From Spirochaetota bacterium (lineage in GTDB: Bacteria > Spirochaetota > Spirochaetia > Treponematales > UBA12059): a DNA stretch of 14,414 bases. A program made the translations under genes and the position numbers. Shown here one piece after another: positions 7,768-14,414 of this stretch. The notes under the pieces are model-generated. The model saw nothing but the letters and a program-made list of their open reading frames with translations, was not told where the DNA came from and made no database searches. Every line of letters starts with the position of its first letter. Positions within the stretch are counted from its first letter, which is position 1. Where the stretch lies: the NCBI GenBank assembly GCA_029565815.1, contig JAKQNL010000226.1, forward strand, positions 1 to 14,414, written 5' to 3'.

Positions 7768-9501
7768 TCAATGGTCCACGTAATCGCGCAGCTTCTGGCT
7801 GCGCTTGAAATGCCGCAGTTTTTTTAGGGCTTTTGCCTCTATCTGGCGGATGCGCTCACGCGTTACGTTGAAGTACAAGCCTACTTCTTCCAGGGTAAGC
7901 GAATAGCCGTCATCCAGGCCAAAACGCATACGCAAAACTTCCTGTTCTCGGGGCGGCAAGGTGGCCAGAACGGAACGTATCTGTTCCTGTAAGAGCTTGT
8001 AGTCGGTTTGCACCGAAGGGTTTTCTATTTCCTTGTCCTCGATGAAATCCCCAAGGAGGCTGTCTTCGTCTTCGCCTATGGGCGTCTCAAGGCTTATGGG
8101 TTCGCGAGCAACGTTTTTGACGCTCTTGACCCTGGATACCGGCCAGCCAAGCTGTTGGGCGACTTCTTCGTCTGTAGGCTCGCGTCCGAGCTTTTGCATG
8201 AGCTGACGGGACTCGCGCACCACTTTGTTGATCTGCTCTATCATGTGCACAGGAACGCGTATGGTACGAGCCTGGTCGCTTATGGACCGCGTTATGGCCT
8301 GGCGTATCCACCAGGTTGCGTAGGTGGAGAACTTAAAGCCCTTCAAGTATTCGAATTTTTCAACGGCTTTTATAAGGCCTATGTTACCTTCCTGCACGAG
8401 GTCAAAGAAGTGTAGCCCTCGGTTGGTGTATTTCTTTGCTATGGATACAACCAGGCGCAGGTTTGCCTTAATGAGCCTGTCTTTTGCGTTCTTCATCATG
8501 ATGCGGCCGCGGTTTATGTCTTTGGCCATGTGGATAATGGAGTCGCAGTCGCTTTCAAAGGCGTATTCGGTTTCTTCCAGCTTTTTCTCGGTTACCTGTA
8601 TCTGGCGTATGCGCTCTTTTATTTCGTCCGCATTGATGCCAAGGTCCGACTCGATCTGTTCGCGGCGGTCCTTGATGGTAAGGTTGCGGCCAAGGACGCG
8701 CAGTTCTTTGAGGTCGTTCACCTGTAGCGTTCGCTGCAGGCGTTCCTGCTCGCGGCGGAATTTTTTTATGCGTTTGGCCGCGTTGATGAATTTTTCGGAG
8801 AAGCTGTTGATTTCTTCCGGATGTAGTTCCGCAAGTCCTAGGCGTTCCACTAAGGGTAGCCGTATGGATATGAGGCTCTCGTCGTTAACAAAGTCGCCGC
8901 CGCGAGATGCGATACGGCGCTTGCTTTCCATGTAGGTTTTTAGTTCGGCCTGGGTATCGCGCAGCACGTCACGGTAAAACTGGTTAAGCCTGCGCCGTTC
9001 CGCTATGCGCTCCGAGCTTTCCTTGCGCTGCTGCGAGCCGGATTCGCGTTTTGCCTTGACGGAAATCTGGTGAAACTCCGGAATGAGCATGCCGCTTTTT
9101 TGGATGATGCTTTTAATGATGTTTTCGCCGTCTTCCATTTGCTTAGACAGCTCTACCTCTTGTTCGGCAGTGAGGAGGTTCTCTTTGCCAATTTCACGGA
9201 GGTACAGGCGGATGGGGTCATCCACGGCACTATCCTTGTCGTTGTATACAAGGCGTTTCTTATCCTGGCTCGGGCTATTGGTCTCGGGGCTTTTAGCCTC
9301 GGGAACATTTTCCGTCTGCAGATCCTCTTCCTCTACCTGGATGTGGTTACTTTCCAGGAGGGCAAGCACAATGTCGATCTTGTCGGAATTGAGGTACTGC
9401 TCCGGCAAAAAATCGGACAGCTCGTCGAAACTGATACGCTTTTTGGACTTTGCGTATTCGAGTAGTTTGACAATTGCGGGGTCGAGTTCAAGATCTCCCA
9501 T
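7768..9501 (-). CDS. rpoD: Housekeeping RNA polymerase sigma factor RpoD (sigma-70)
   Basis: This primary sigma factor directs RNA polymerase to most promoters. The 577 residues show every group-1 region. Region 1.1 spans about 1-60 and region 1.2 about 95-127 ([21 protein letters not shown]). A charged non-conserved region runs to about 335. Region 2 spans 341-412, with [12 protein letters not shown] and [17 protein letters not shown] for core binding, -10 recognition and melting. Region 3 covers about 413-490. Region 4 (505-577) contains a helix-turn-helix near 535-556 ([21 protein letters not shown]) that reads the -35 element. The ATG at 9501 lies inside the end of dnaG (14-base overlap), preceded by GGAAGAG. 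The consensus-like promoters in this window fit such a sigma factor. Order dnaG-rpoD matches the classical macromolecular synthesis operon. Confidence 0.98.
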   Translation of the reverse strand: MGDLELDPAIVKLLEYAKSKKRISFDELSDFLPEQYLNSDKIDIVLALLESNHIQVEEEDLQTENVPEAKSPETNSPSQDKKRLVYNDKDSAVDDPIRLYLREIGKENLLTAEQEVELSKQMEDGENIIKSIIQKSGMLIPEFHQISVKAKRESGSQQRKESSERIAERRRLNQFYRDVLRDTQAELKTYMESKRRIASRGGDFVNDESLISIRLPLVERLGLAELHPEEINSFSEKFINAAKRIKKFRREQERLQRTLQVNDLKELRVLGRNLTIKDRREQIESDLGINADEIKERIRQIQVTEKKLEETEYAFESDCDSIIHMAKDINRGRIMMKNAKDRLIKANLRLVVSIAKKYTNRGLHFFDLVQEGNIGLIKAVEKFEYLKGFKFSTYATWWIRQAITRSISDQARTIRVPVHMIEQINKVVRESRQLMQKLGREPTDEEVAQQLGWPVSRVKSVKNVAREPISLETPIGEDEDSLLGDFIEDKEIENPSVQTDYKLLQEQIRSVLATLPPREQEVLRMRFGLDDGYSLTLEEVGLYFNVTRERIRQIEAKALKKLRHFKRSQKLRDYVDH

Positions 9502-11275
9502 TCCGCTCTTCCTTTATCGTGGCAAGTTCAGAATCCAGATACATTTTTTCATACAGCAAATCATTCATGGACAGTTCGTCGCCGTCGCGATCCGGGTCGT
9601 ATTCCCGAATGCGTGCCACGACATGCCGTTTTCGTTCTTCCAGTGCCCTAACACGCAGCCGGTACATGCCGTCCGCGATATAGCGTTCTGGATTGGTTTC
9701 ATAGACACCGGAAGCCACGCGTTCTAGGATGAATGCCCTGAGCGCATCGTTCCGTATGGCCTGGCAGATGGCCCCAGATCCCATATCCTCGTTCCGGTAG
9801 CGCTCCTCTAACACAATAAACGCATCTTTAAGCACATCGTCAGGAAAGTCCTGTGCGTTCACCGATGCCCGTACCTGGGGGTACAAACTTGGGTTGGCCA
9901 CCAGTGCAGCCAAAAACTCTGCGTCCGGACCGCCTTTGAATGCCTGCAAAACCTCGGTTTGGACCTGTGGCCCGCGCCTGGTTGGAGCTTTCTGTAAAGA
10001 TCGGGCGTAATCTGCCCGTACTGAAGCCGGATCGGCACGCAACCTGGTGGCTGCGGCCTCCAGAAACGCATCCCGCCGTATATCCGATGGCATGGCCGCG
10101 GCAAAGGGAAACAGGTAGGAAAATGCTGCCTGTCCGCCCGAAGCCATTTCGATGTCCCGTGCTACATTTAGTAGAAAGTCATCAGATGTTATAGTCGATA
10201 CAGATTCTTTTTTCAATTGCTCCGGCCCAAGTTTTTCCAGATATTCTGCAGGATCCTTGCCGGAGCTTAATCGCAGCACTTTTACAGCTAAGCCCTGTGT
10301 TTCTGCCAGCCCTATGGCCCGCTCGGTAGCCTTTATGCCAGCCTGGTCTCCATCGAATGCAAGGACCACGCTCGTAGCATAGCGCTTAATGAGTTTGGCC
10401 TGGCCTTCGGTAAAGGATGTGCCCAAAGGAGCTACCGCGTAGCGGACGCCGGCTGCATGGAACGCAAGGGCGTCCATATAGCCTTCACACACCATGGCCA
10501 CAGCAGCACTGCGCATGGCTTCCCGCGCGTCTGACAGGGCAAACAGGGTGTCGTGCTTGCGGAATATGGCCGTTTCGGGGCTGTTTATGTACTTTGGTCC
10601 TTCTCCGGATAACAGCCGGCCGCCAAAGGCTACGGTGCGCCCACGCTCGTCCCGAATAGGGAACAACAATCTGTCTGAAAAAATAGATACATCGGCGTAG
10701 TTTTGGGAGAATAGGCCGGAACGTGCCAAAAAGTCCTTGGAATAGCCTTTGGATTCTAGAAACCGAGACAGCCAGCGTCGGTCGGCCGGCGCGTATCCAA
10801 GCCGGAAGCCTGTAATGATATCATCGCCCAGACAACGGGATCGGGCGTAGGACAGCGCATGGCTACCGCGCGGGTCTTCTCGCAGTAGGTGGTGAAATGC
10901 GCCAGAAAGCCGTTCGTACAGCTCGTACAGGGCATCTTTTTCCTGGGCCTTTTTGCGCTCTTCTGGATCGTCTTCGCCTTCGTAGCTGATAGTAACGCCG
11001 GCTTTGGTCGCCAGGCGCTCCACTGCCTCCACGTAACCGCAGCCTTCCATTTCGCGTATGAACGTGATGGCGTCTCCGCCTTTTTTACAGCCAAAACAGT
11101 AAAAAAAGCCGCGCTCCTCGTTGACGCCAAAGGATGGGGTTTTTTCCGTGTGGAATGGGCACAGGCCGGTCCAGCGCGAGCCGCGTTTTTCCAGGCGCAC
11201 ATATTCGCCCACTACGCGCACGATATCGCTCTGGGCTATGACCTGCTGGACAATATGATCCGGAATGCGCTTCAT
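9488..11275 (-). CDS. dnaG: DNA primase DnaG
   Basis: DnaG makes RNA primers for replication on the lagging strand. The 595 residues begin with a CHC2 zinc-binding domain (Cys39, His42, Cys60, Cys63). The primase core follows, with the basic motif FRLGYAP near 157 and [20 protein letters not shown] near 200. The Toprim catalytic residues are Glu264 in EGYMD and Asp308/Asp310 in FDGDQAG. The remaining C-terminal part (about 400-595) is helical and should bind the DnaB helicase. Length is normal. ATG at 11275 overlaps the mltG stop by 4 bases (ATGA), with GGGAG a few bases upstream. The stop lies 14 bases inside rpoD. No anomalies are seen. Confidence 0.98.
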   Translation of the reverse strand: MKRIPDHIVQQVIAQSDIVRVVGEYVRLEKRGSRWTGLCPFHTEKTPSFGVNEERGFFYCFGCKKGGDAITFIREMEGCGYVEAVERLATKAGVTISYEGEDDPEERKKAQEKDALYELYERLSGAFHHLLREDPRGSHALSYARSRCLGDDIITGFRLGYAPADRRWLSRFLESKGYSKDFLARSGLFSQNYADVSIFSDRLLFPIRDERGRTVAFGGRLLSGEGPKYINSPETAIFRKHDTLFALSDAREAMRSAAVAMVCEGYMDALAFHAAGVRYAVAPLGTSFTEGQAKLIKRYATSVVLAFDGDQAGIKATERAIGLAETQGLAVKVLRLSSGKDPAEYLEKLGPEQLKKESVSTITSDDFLLNVARDIEMASGGQAAFSYLFPFAAAMPSDIRRDAFLEAAATRLRADPASVRADYARSLQKAPTRRGPQVQTEVLQAFKGGPDAEFLAALVANPSLYPQVRASVNAQDFPDDVLKDAFIVLEERYRNEDMGSGAICQAIRNDALRAFILERVASGVYETNPERYIADGMYRLRVRALEERKRHVVARIREYDPDRDGDELSMNDLLYEKMYLDSELATIKEERNGRS

Positions 11276-12357
11276 GGGCTCCCGGGCTTTACCGAAAGCG
11301 AACCGGCTCGTATGTGTTCGTCCAGGGTTTCTGAAAAATAGTGGCGTCCGCTTGCTTCGTCCACCAGGCGGAAATACAGGTAGCGCGAACTTTCCGGACG
11401 GAAAACGGCGCTTAACGCTACAAGCCCTGGGTTTGCAATAGGTGCCGGCGGCAAACCTGGCTGGCGGTAGGTGTTGAACGGGTCCGGAATTTCTAAATCC
11501 CTGTCAAAGAGGCGGGACGGATGGGGTTTGCCTAATCGTTGGGTTATGACGTATACAACCGTTGCGCATGACTGAAGGGCCATGCCGATTTTTAGCCGGT
11601 TTAAGAATACCGACGCCATACGCGGAGCTTCCTCGGGCAGGCGGTATTCCCGTTCAACTATGCTTGCAAGGATAACTTTTTTGTGCAGTTCCTCTGCAGG
11701 TAGGCCAACAGATTCCGGGATGGCCTGGCTAAGTTTGGTGCGGAAGGTGCTTACCATGAGCGACAGGGCGACGTTTGCACCTGAGGCTTTTGGAAGAAAA
11801 TAAGTATCGGGATACAGGTAGCCTTCTAGGCCAGCGCCTTTGGGCAAACCGAGCTCCAGCGCAAAGGCTGGGTCGACTGCCAGTGTAAGTATGTCTTTGG
11901 CGCTTGCAACACCAGCTTCTTCGGCCAACTCGGCTATGCGCGTAAGCGTTATGCCTTCCGGAATACGCAGCTGGACGAGGAGCTGTTTGCCATCCGCCAA
12001 CTGCCGTATAATCTGCCCGCTTGTAGCGCCCGGTTCTATAAGGTAATGGCCGGCTTGTAGGGCTGATTCTGTGCCTGAAATGCGAAGCCATAGCCGGAAA
12101 AACAGGGCGGAGCGTATAAGCTTTTCGCGTTCTAGGCGCATGGCTATGCCACCGGAACTTTCCCCTGCCTCGACGGTGAATTCGGTTCCACCTGATTCCG
12201 ATTGCTGGCCGCTGGGTCGGGATTGAGGAGCCTGATCCAGACTGCGGGCAAGCACCAGGGCTCCTATCCCGCACGCGATGGCCAGTACAAGCACAAAGGC
12301 CAGTATAGAAAGTGCTCGTTTTGCCAGGTGTTTAGAAGAACCGTTTACTTTTTTCAT
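11272..12357 (-). CDS. mltG: Endolytic murein transglycosylase MltG (YceG family)
   Basis: MltG is an inner-membrane lytic transglycosylase that cleaves nascent glycan strands and may end their polymerisation. I chose ATG at 12357 (MKKVNGSSKHLAK), which overlaps the preceding stop by four bases (ATGA) and directly precedes the membrane helix; 361 residues. The frame is open upstream to 12531, but that extension runs through the neighbouring gene. The membrane helix is at about 15-37. A LysM-like subdomain (FTVEAGESSGGIAMRL) lies near 60. The YceG catalytic region carries ILASIVERE with the catalytic Glu at about 235, ASVFLNRLKIGMALQS, and FNTYRQPGLPPAPIANPG. The usual Asp-Pro after LQ(T/S) is replaced by Cys-Ala (LQSCATVVY). 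Placement before dnaG is a familiar spirochaete arrangement, though I cannot confirm it here. Confidence 0.93.
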   Translation of the reverse strand: MKKVNGSSKHLAKRALSILAFVLVLAIACGIGALVLARSLDQAPQSRPSGQQSESGGTEFTVEAGESSGGIAMRLEREKLIRSALFFRLWLRISGTESALQAGHYLIEPGATSGQIIRQLADGKQLLVQLRIPEGITLTRIAELAEEAGVASAKDILTLAVDPAFALELGLPKGAGLEGYLYPDTYFLPKASGANVALSLMVSTFRTKLSQAIPESVGLPAEELHKKVILASIVEREYRLPEEAPRMASVFLNRLKIGMALQSCATVVYVITQRLGKPHPSRLFDRDLEIPDPFNTYRQPGLPPAPIANPGLVALSAVFRPESSRYLYFRLVDEASGRHYFSETLDEHIRAGSLSVKPGSP

Positions 12358-12590
12358 TGTTGCTCCAGCTTTGTGCGCGTTCGTGCCATCGCTGTGTACG
12401 AGTCGCGGATACATTCCATTTGCTCCACCGTAAGGTGCTCGTATAGGCTTGATCGCACGATGGACAATAGCCCGCTTTGGCTTGAGTCCAACGATTCTTC
12501 CCGTTCTTCCAGCAAGAGGTACATGCCGCACAGTTCGGTGCCGCTTACGGCTATGGACAAATCCATGCTGGAAAATTGCTCAAACGTCAA
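12354..12590 (-). CDS. Small protein of unknown function between the MBL hydrolase and MltG genes
   Basis: This is a 78-residue reading frame that I do not recognise. I prefer the TTG at 12588-12590 as start, because GGGAGGGG lies about 7 bases upstream and the start overlaps the end of the preceding gene by 11 bases. A TTG at 12611 and an ATG at 12566 are alternatives. The product (MTFEQFSSMDLSIAV at the start, then a Leu- and Glu-rich helical part) has no signal peptide or membrane segment and one Cys. Its stop overlaps the mltG ATG as ATGA. The tight fit on both sides and the filled gap support a real gene. It could help couple translation of mltG. Its function is unknown. Confidence 0.7.
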   Translation of the reverse strand: MTFEQFSSMDLSIAVSGTELCGMYLLLEEREESLDSSQSGLLSIVRSSLYEHLTVEQMECIRDSYTAMARTRTKLEQQ

Positions 12591-13518
12591 TGGAAAGCCC
12601 CTCCCGCGCAAGCACTACCTGTATGCCTTTTTCTTCCATGTGGCTAAGGTACCAATCGGCCGATTTCAGTATGGAATCGATCTTCTGGTCGCTATAGGAA
12701 GGCTCGTGGTGGAATAGGATGAGCCGCTTGATACGCCAGCTGGACGCAAAATCCGCCGCCAGGCTAAACGATGAATGGCCCCAGTACTGTTTCTCTATGG
12801 CTTCGCCCAGGGTATACTGCGCATCGATTATGAGCGCATCCGCATCCCCGAAGTATTCCTCGTTTTCTGGCGTCCGGTCAAAATCTTTCGGATCCAGTTC
12901 CGTGTCGGTGGAGTAAATGGCTTTTTTGCCCTTTTCTTCTATCGCGTAGCTGTAACAGCCGCCCGGGTGGCTCATGGCTCGGGGCCGAACCCGTACCCCG
13001 CCGATTTGGACGCCTTCACCGCTCAAGACCACGAATTCTTTTTTGGCTGCCATTTCGTCCATGGTGATAGGAAAATACGGCGCGCGCATTTGCCCTTCCA
13101 GGATGGAGCGGAAGTTAGGCTGTGGGCTATAAAACGCCAGGTGGTTTCGCGGATCGAAAGCAGGAGCAAAAAACGGCAACCCCTGCAGATGGTCCCAGTG
13201 GAAGTGCGACATGAACAGGTGCATGGCACAGGCTCTTTTTTGCTCCATAATGGCCTTGCCCAGTTCCCGAATGCCTGTGCCTGCGTCGAAGATAAGGCGG
13301 CAGTGCTCGTCGGTGCATACTTCCACGCAGGCTGTGTTGCCGCCTACGGTAGAAAACAGGTAATCCGGCAAGCGCGCCAAAAAACGCTCGCGGGATTCCT
13401 GGCTTTCCAGGTCAGCGGGGCTTATCCGCTGAACAATGGAAGAAATCTTACTCTTAAGCTTAGCCGGTGTAAGCGGAGTTGGTATCGAGCCCCTGGCACC
13501 CCAAAAGCGTAGTTTCAT
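12580..13518 (-). CDS. Metallo-beta-lactamase-fold hydrolase
   Basis: The 312-residue product starts at ATG 13518 (MKLRFWGARGSIPTP), with GGGAGA about 7 bases upstream; the frame stays open to 13605 inside the previous gene. The FWGARGSIPTP opening and VGGNTACVEV are typical of a widespread group of MBL-fold enzymes related to cyclic-nucleotide phosphodiesterases, RNase Z and PhnP. Metal ligands are visible: the HFHWDH motif at 105-110, a His in SHPGG near 184, Asp near 205 (STDTE), and His-His near 270 (LFHHEPSYSD). All ligands seem intact, so a phosphodiesterase-like hydrolase is likely, but the substrate cannot be told. It is cytoplasmic, with no signal peptide. The start lies 59 bases inside ykgJ-like upstream gene and the end overlaps the small downstream gene, so it belongs to the same operon. 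Confidence 0.88.
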   Translation of the reverse strand: MKLRFWGARGSIPTPLTPAKLKSKISSIVQRISPADLESQESRERFLARLPDYLFSTVGGNTACVEVCTDEHCRLIFDAGTGIRELGKAIMEQKRACAMHLFMSHFHWDHLQGLPFFAPAFDPRNHLAFYSPQPNFRSILEGQMRAPYFPITMDEMAAKKEFVVLSGEGVQIGGVRVRPRAMSHPGGCYSYAIEEKGKKAIYSTDTELDPKDFDRTPENEEYFGDADALIIDAQYTLGEAIEKQYWGHSSFSLAADFASSWRIKRLILFHHEPSYSDQKIDSILKSADWYLSHMEEKGIQVVLAREGLSIDV

Positions 13519-13978
13519 CCGCAGTCTCCCAGCGTAGGCTGTATGGCAACACCAGGGCGGGATTAAGCCGCCTGGCCAGCAGTTTTTCTTGAATAAGCAC
13601 AGCATCGACCGCTAAGCCTTTGCCAATGCCTGGACAGTCGGCGGCTTCCGCCTTCCAAGACTCTGTACTCTCTAAGATAGCGCTCCAAAACGGATACGTC
13701 GAGCATTGGACGGGCCTGTGTTCGTAAACCGTGCATCCGTCATCCCACAGTATGCAATCATGATTGCGCTTTTCGCGTAGGCTTATACACCAACCAGTGC
13801 CTATATCAACGGGTTTTGCGTACTGTAGCTTAAATTCGGCAAAGGATATGCTAAGCGCATGCATGATGGACTGTATGTCTTTGGCAGATAGGAATACAAA
13901 GCCTGGTTCATGGCGGCAACAGTGGGAACAACATTGGCAAGAAAATGCCATGCCATCCTGCCAGAATTCTTTGCCCAC
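13460..13978 (-). CDS. YkgJ-family CxxCxxCC cysteine-cluster protein
   Basis: The 172-residue protein has an N-terminal Cys cluster (Cys14, Cys16, Cys17, Cys20, Cys21 in SCQCCSHCC, followed by His23). A second group comprises Cys64, Cys75, Cys82 and Cys92, with the family motif CTVYEHRPVQCSTYPFW. This pattern marks the YkgJ / CxxCxxCC family (PF03692), thought to bind zinc or an iron-sulfur cluster. The molecular role of the family is not established. The start is a GTG at 13978 with AAGGAG 5-6 bases upstream; an ATG nine codons later is possible. It is the first protein gene after the tRNA pair, separated by a GC hairpin. The stop lies within the following MBL gene. Confidence 0.88.
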   Translation of the reverse strand: MGKEFWQDGMAFSCQCCSHCCRHEPGFVFLSAKDIQSIMHALSISFAEFKLQYAKPVDIGTGWCISLREKRNHDCILWDDGCTVYEHRPVQCSTYPFWSAILESTESWKAEAADCPGIGKGLAVDAVLIQEKLLARRLNPALVLPYSLRWETADETTLLGCQGLDTNSAYTG

Positions 13979-14009
13979 AGGAACTCCTTTGCGTTGCCCG
14001 TTTACAAGT

Positions 14010-14032
14010 GAGGCCGCCCATTGGGCGGCCTC
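14010..14032 (-). other. GC hairpin between tRNA-Tyr and the YkgJ-family gene
   Basis: A perfect 10-bp stem (GAGGCCGCCC paired with GGGCGGCCTC) closes a 3-base loop AAT. It begins 5 bases after the tRNA-Tyr 3' end and ends about 31 bases before the GTG start. No T-run follows on either strand, so it is not a standard intrinsic terminator. It may guard the tRNA 3' end, pause polymerase, reduce readthrough into the operon, or stabilise the mRNA end left after tRNA removal. Confidence 0.75.
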
Positions 14033-14037
14033 GATAC

Positions 14038-14119
14038 TGGAGAGAGAAGGATTTGAACCTTCGAAGGCTGAGCCAACAGATTTACAGTCTGCCCCCTTTG
14101 ACCACTCGGGAATCTCTCC
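14038..14119 (-). tRNA. tRNA-Tyr (anticodon GTA)
   Basis: The 82-nt sequence folds as a class II tRNA. The acceptor is GGAGAGA with TCTCTCC and discriminator A. The anticodon loop CTGTAAA (GTA) sits on stem GCAGA/TCTGT. A 13-base variable arm contains a short stem (GGC/GCC), and the T arm is GAAGG-TTCAAAT-CCTTC. CCA is not encoded, so it must be added by tRNA nucleotidyltransferase. It lies 37 bases after tRNA-Thr and shares its promoter. Confidence 0.96.
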
Positions 14120-14156
14120 AAAAGAACTCGGCGCTTTTCTATGACTTGGGAACCAG

Positions 14157-14229
14157 AGCCATCTTCCGGAATCGAACCGGAGACCTCGAGATTACAAGTC
14201 ACGCGCTCTACCAACTGAGCTAAGATGGC
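14157..14229 (-). tRNA. tRNA-Thr (anticodon TGT)
   Basis: The 73-nt sequence has acceptor GCCATCT/AGATGGC with discriminator T, D arm GCTC-AGTTGGTA-GAGC, anticodon loop CTTGTAA (TGT, Thr), variable AGGTC, and T arm TCCGG-TTCGATT-CCGGA. CCA is not encoded. The anticodon stem CGTGA/TCTCG contains a U-U mismatch at positions 29/41, which is unusual. The 5' 49 bases, together with the promoter, are repeated in inverted orientation to the right. Confidence 0.95.
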
Positions 14230-14243
14230 ACCGAACGAAGCGC

Positions 14244-14272
14244 ACTATACAGAAAAGCCTCCAACGCGTCAA
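14244..14272 (-). promoter_or_regulatory. Promoter of the tRNA-Thr/tRNA-Tyr transcript
   Basis: On the minus strand TTGACG (14272-14267) and TATAGT (14249-14244) are 17 bases apart, each 5 of 6 to consensus. Transcription should start near 14237, about 8 bases before the tRNA. The stretch after the -10 (GCGC) is GC-rich, a discriminator type found at stringently controlled stable-RNA promoters; that control is inference. With no strong terminator after the tRNAs, it may also feed the ykgJ-to-rpoD operon. Confidence 0.85.
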
Positions 14273-14291
14273 GCAGAGAATGAAAGACTGC

Positions 14292-14320
14292 TTGACGCGT
14301 TGGAGGCTTTTCTGTATAGT
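14292..14320 (+). promoter_or_regulatory. Mirror copy of the tRNA promoter
   Basis: TTGACG (14292-14297), a 17-base spacer and TATAGT (14315-14320) on the plus strand duplicate the tRNA promoter within the right arm of the inverted repeat. If the repeat is real, two divergent promoters have -35 elements only 19 bases apart. If it is an artefact, this promoter does not exist at this place. Confidence 0.5.
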
Positions 14321-14323
14321 ACG

Positions 14324-14414
14324 CTTCGTTCGGTGCCATCTTAGCTCAGTTGGTAGAGCGCGTGACTTGTAATCTCGAGGTCTACCAACTGAGCTAAGAT
14401 GGCACCGAACGAAG
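14324..14414. repeat. Second, perfect 34-base inverted repeat at the window edge
   Basis: Arms 14324-14357 and 14381-14414 are perfect reverse complements around a 23-base centre containing the anticodon region. The right arm is also an exact direct copy of 14207-14240 (offset 174). The repeat runs into the end of the sequence, so its true extent is not visible. Confidence 0.95.
14335..14383 (+). pseudogene. Truncated tRNA-Thr copy (5' 49 bases)
   Basis: The plus strand repeats tRNA-Thr exactly from its first base through the anticodon (TGT) to the end of the variable region. It then turns into the reverse complement of its own start instead of the T arm. No T arm or 3' acceptor strand is present, so it cannot give a normal tRNA. 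It is either a broken copy or an assembly product. Confidence 0.8.

Larger units (their letters stand above)
14181..14383. repeat. 96-base inverted repeat with 11-base centre
   Basis: Arms 14181-14276 and 14288-14383 are reverse complements at 95 of 96 positions, around the centre agaatgaaaga. The single mismatch pairs C14243 with A14321, just after the -10 element. Each arm holds the tRNA promoter and the first 49 bases of tRNA-Thr. Similarity stops abruptly at 14180/14384, inside the tRNA. Such a long palindrome would be unstable in most bacteria, which makes a chimera likely. Confidence 0.95.

Noticed and set aside
12358..12531. N-terminal extension of MltG by 58 residues
   Set aside because: It overlaps the small upstream gene, precedes a well-placed ATG coupled to that gene's stop, and the extension has no signal or domain features.
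14181..14414. Hairpin telomere of a linear replicon, as in Borrelia
   Set aside because: A read-through hairpin end should continue as an exact complement, but identity stops inside the tRNA at 14384 and turns into a second palindrome, and one mismatch is present. No telomere-type motif is seen.

Overview
The window is a compact, gene-dense bacterial segment in which every recognisable gene lies on the minus strand. It runs from a tRNA cluster at the right edge to a rodA gene cut by the left edge. The proteins point to a spirochaete close to Treponema. As I recall it, Treponema pallidum has the same order (dnaG, rpoD, then mreB, mreC, mreD, pbp2, rodA; TP0492-TP0501). The fairly GC-rich DNA would suit an insect-gut or free-living treponeme better than T. 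pallidum. This assignment is inference from gene order and protein style; no database search was possible.

Right block (about 14.4 to 7.77 kb, read right to left). A good sigma-70 promoter with a GC-rich discriminator precedes tRNA-Thr(TGT) and tRNA-Tyr(GTA). A GC hairpin without a T-run follows, then a YkgJ-like cysteine-cluster protein, a metallo-beta-lactamase-fold hydrolase, a small unknown protein, the MltG transglycosylase, DNA primase DnaG and the housekeeping sigma factor RpoD. From ykgJ to rpoD each stop codon overlaps the next start, which suggests one translationally coupled operon related to the classical macromolecular synthesis operon.

Middle block (7.77 to 6.33 kb). A very good extended -10 promoter drives a coiled-coil zinc-ribbon protein with a strongly acidic tail. 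The RNase P RNA gene rnpB follows; its 5' and 3' ends form a 12-bp P1 helix.

Left block (6.33 kb to 1). A membrane-anchored TPR protein is followed by mreB, mreC, mreD, mrdA (PBP2) and rodA, the elongation machinery of the cell wall. Gaps are 1-24 nt or the genes overlap. MreB filaments would organise MreC/MreD and the RodA-PBP2 glycosyltransferase/transpeptidase pair. MltG in the right block also acts on peptidoglycan, so the window joins wall growth with replication priming, transcription initiation and tRNA maturation.

The oddest stretch is the last 234 bases. A 96-base inverted repeat (95/96 matching, 11-base centre) copies the tRNA-Thr promoter and the first two thirds of the tRNA. The right copy then folds back into a second, perfect 34-base inverted repeat that ends at the window edge. 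A chimera or assembly fold-back at a contig end is the most likely explanation, but it deserves checking. I found no CRISPR array, transposase, prophage or clearly new defence-type system.
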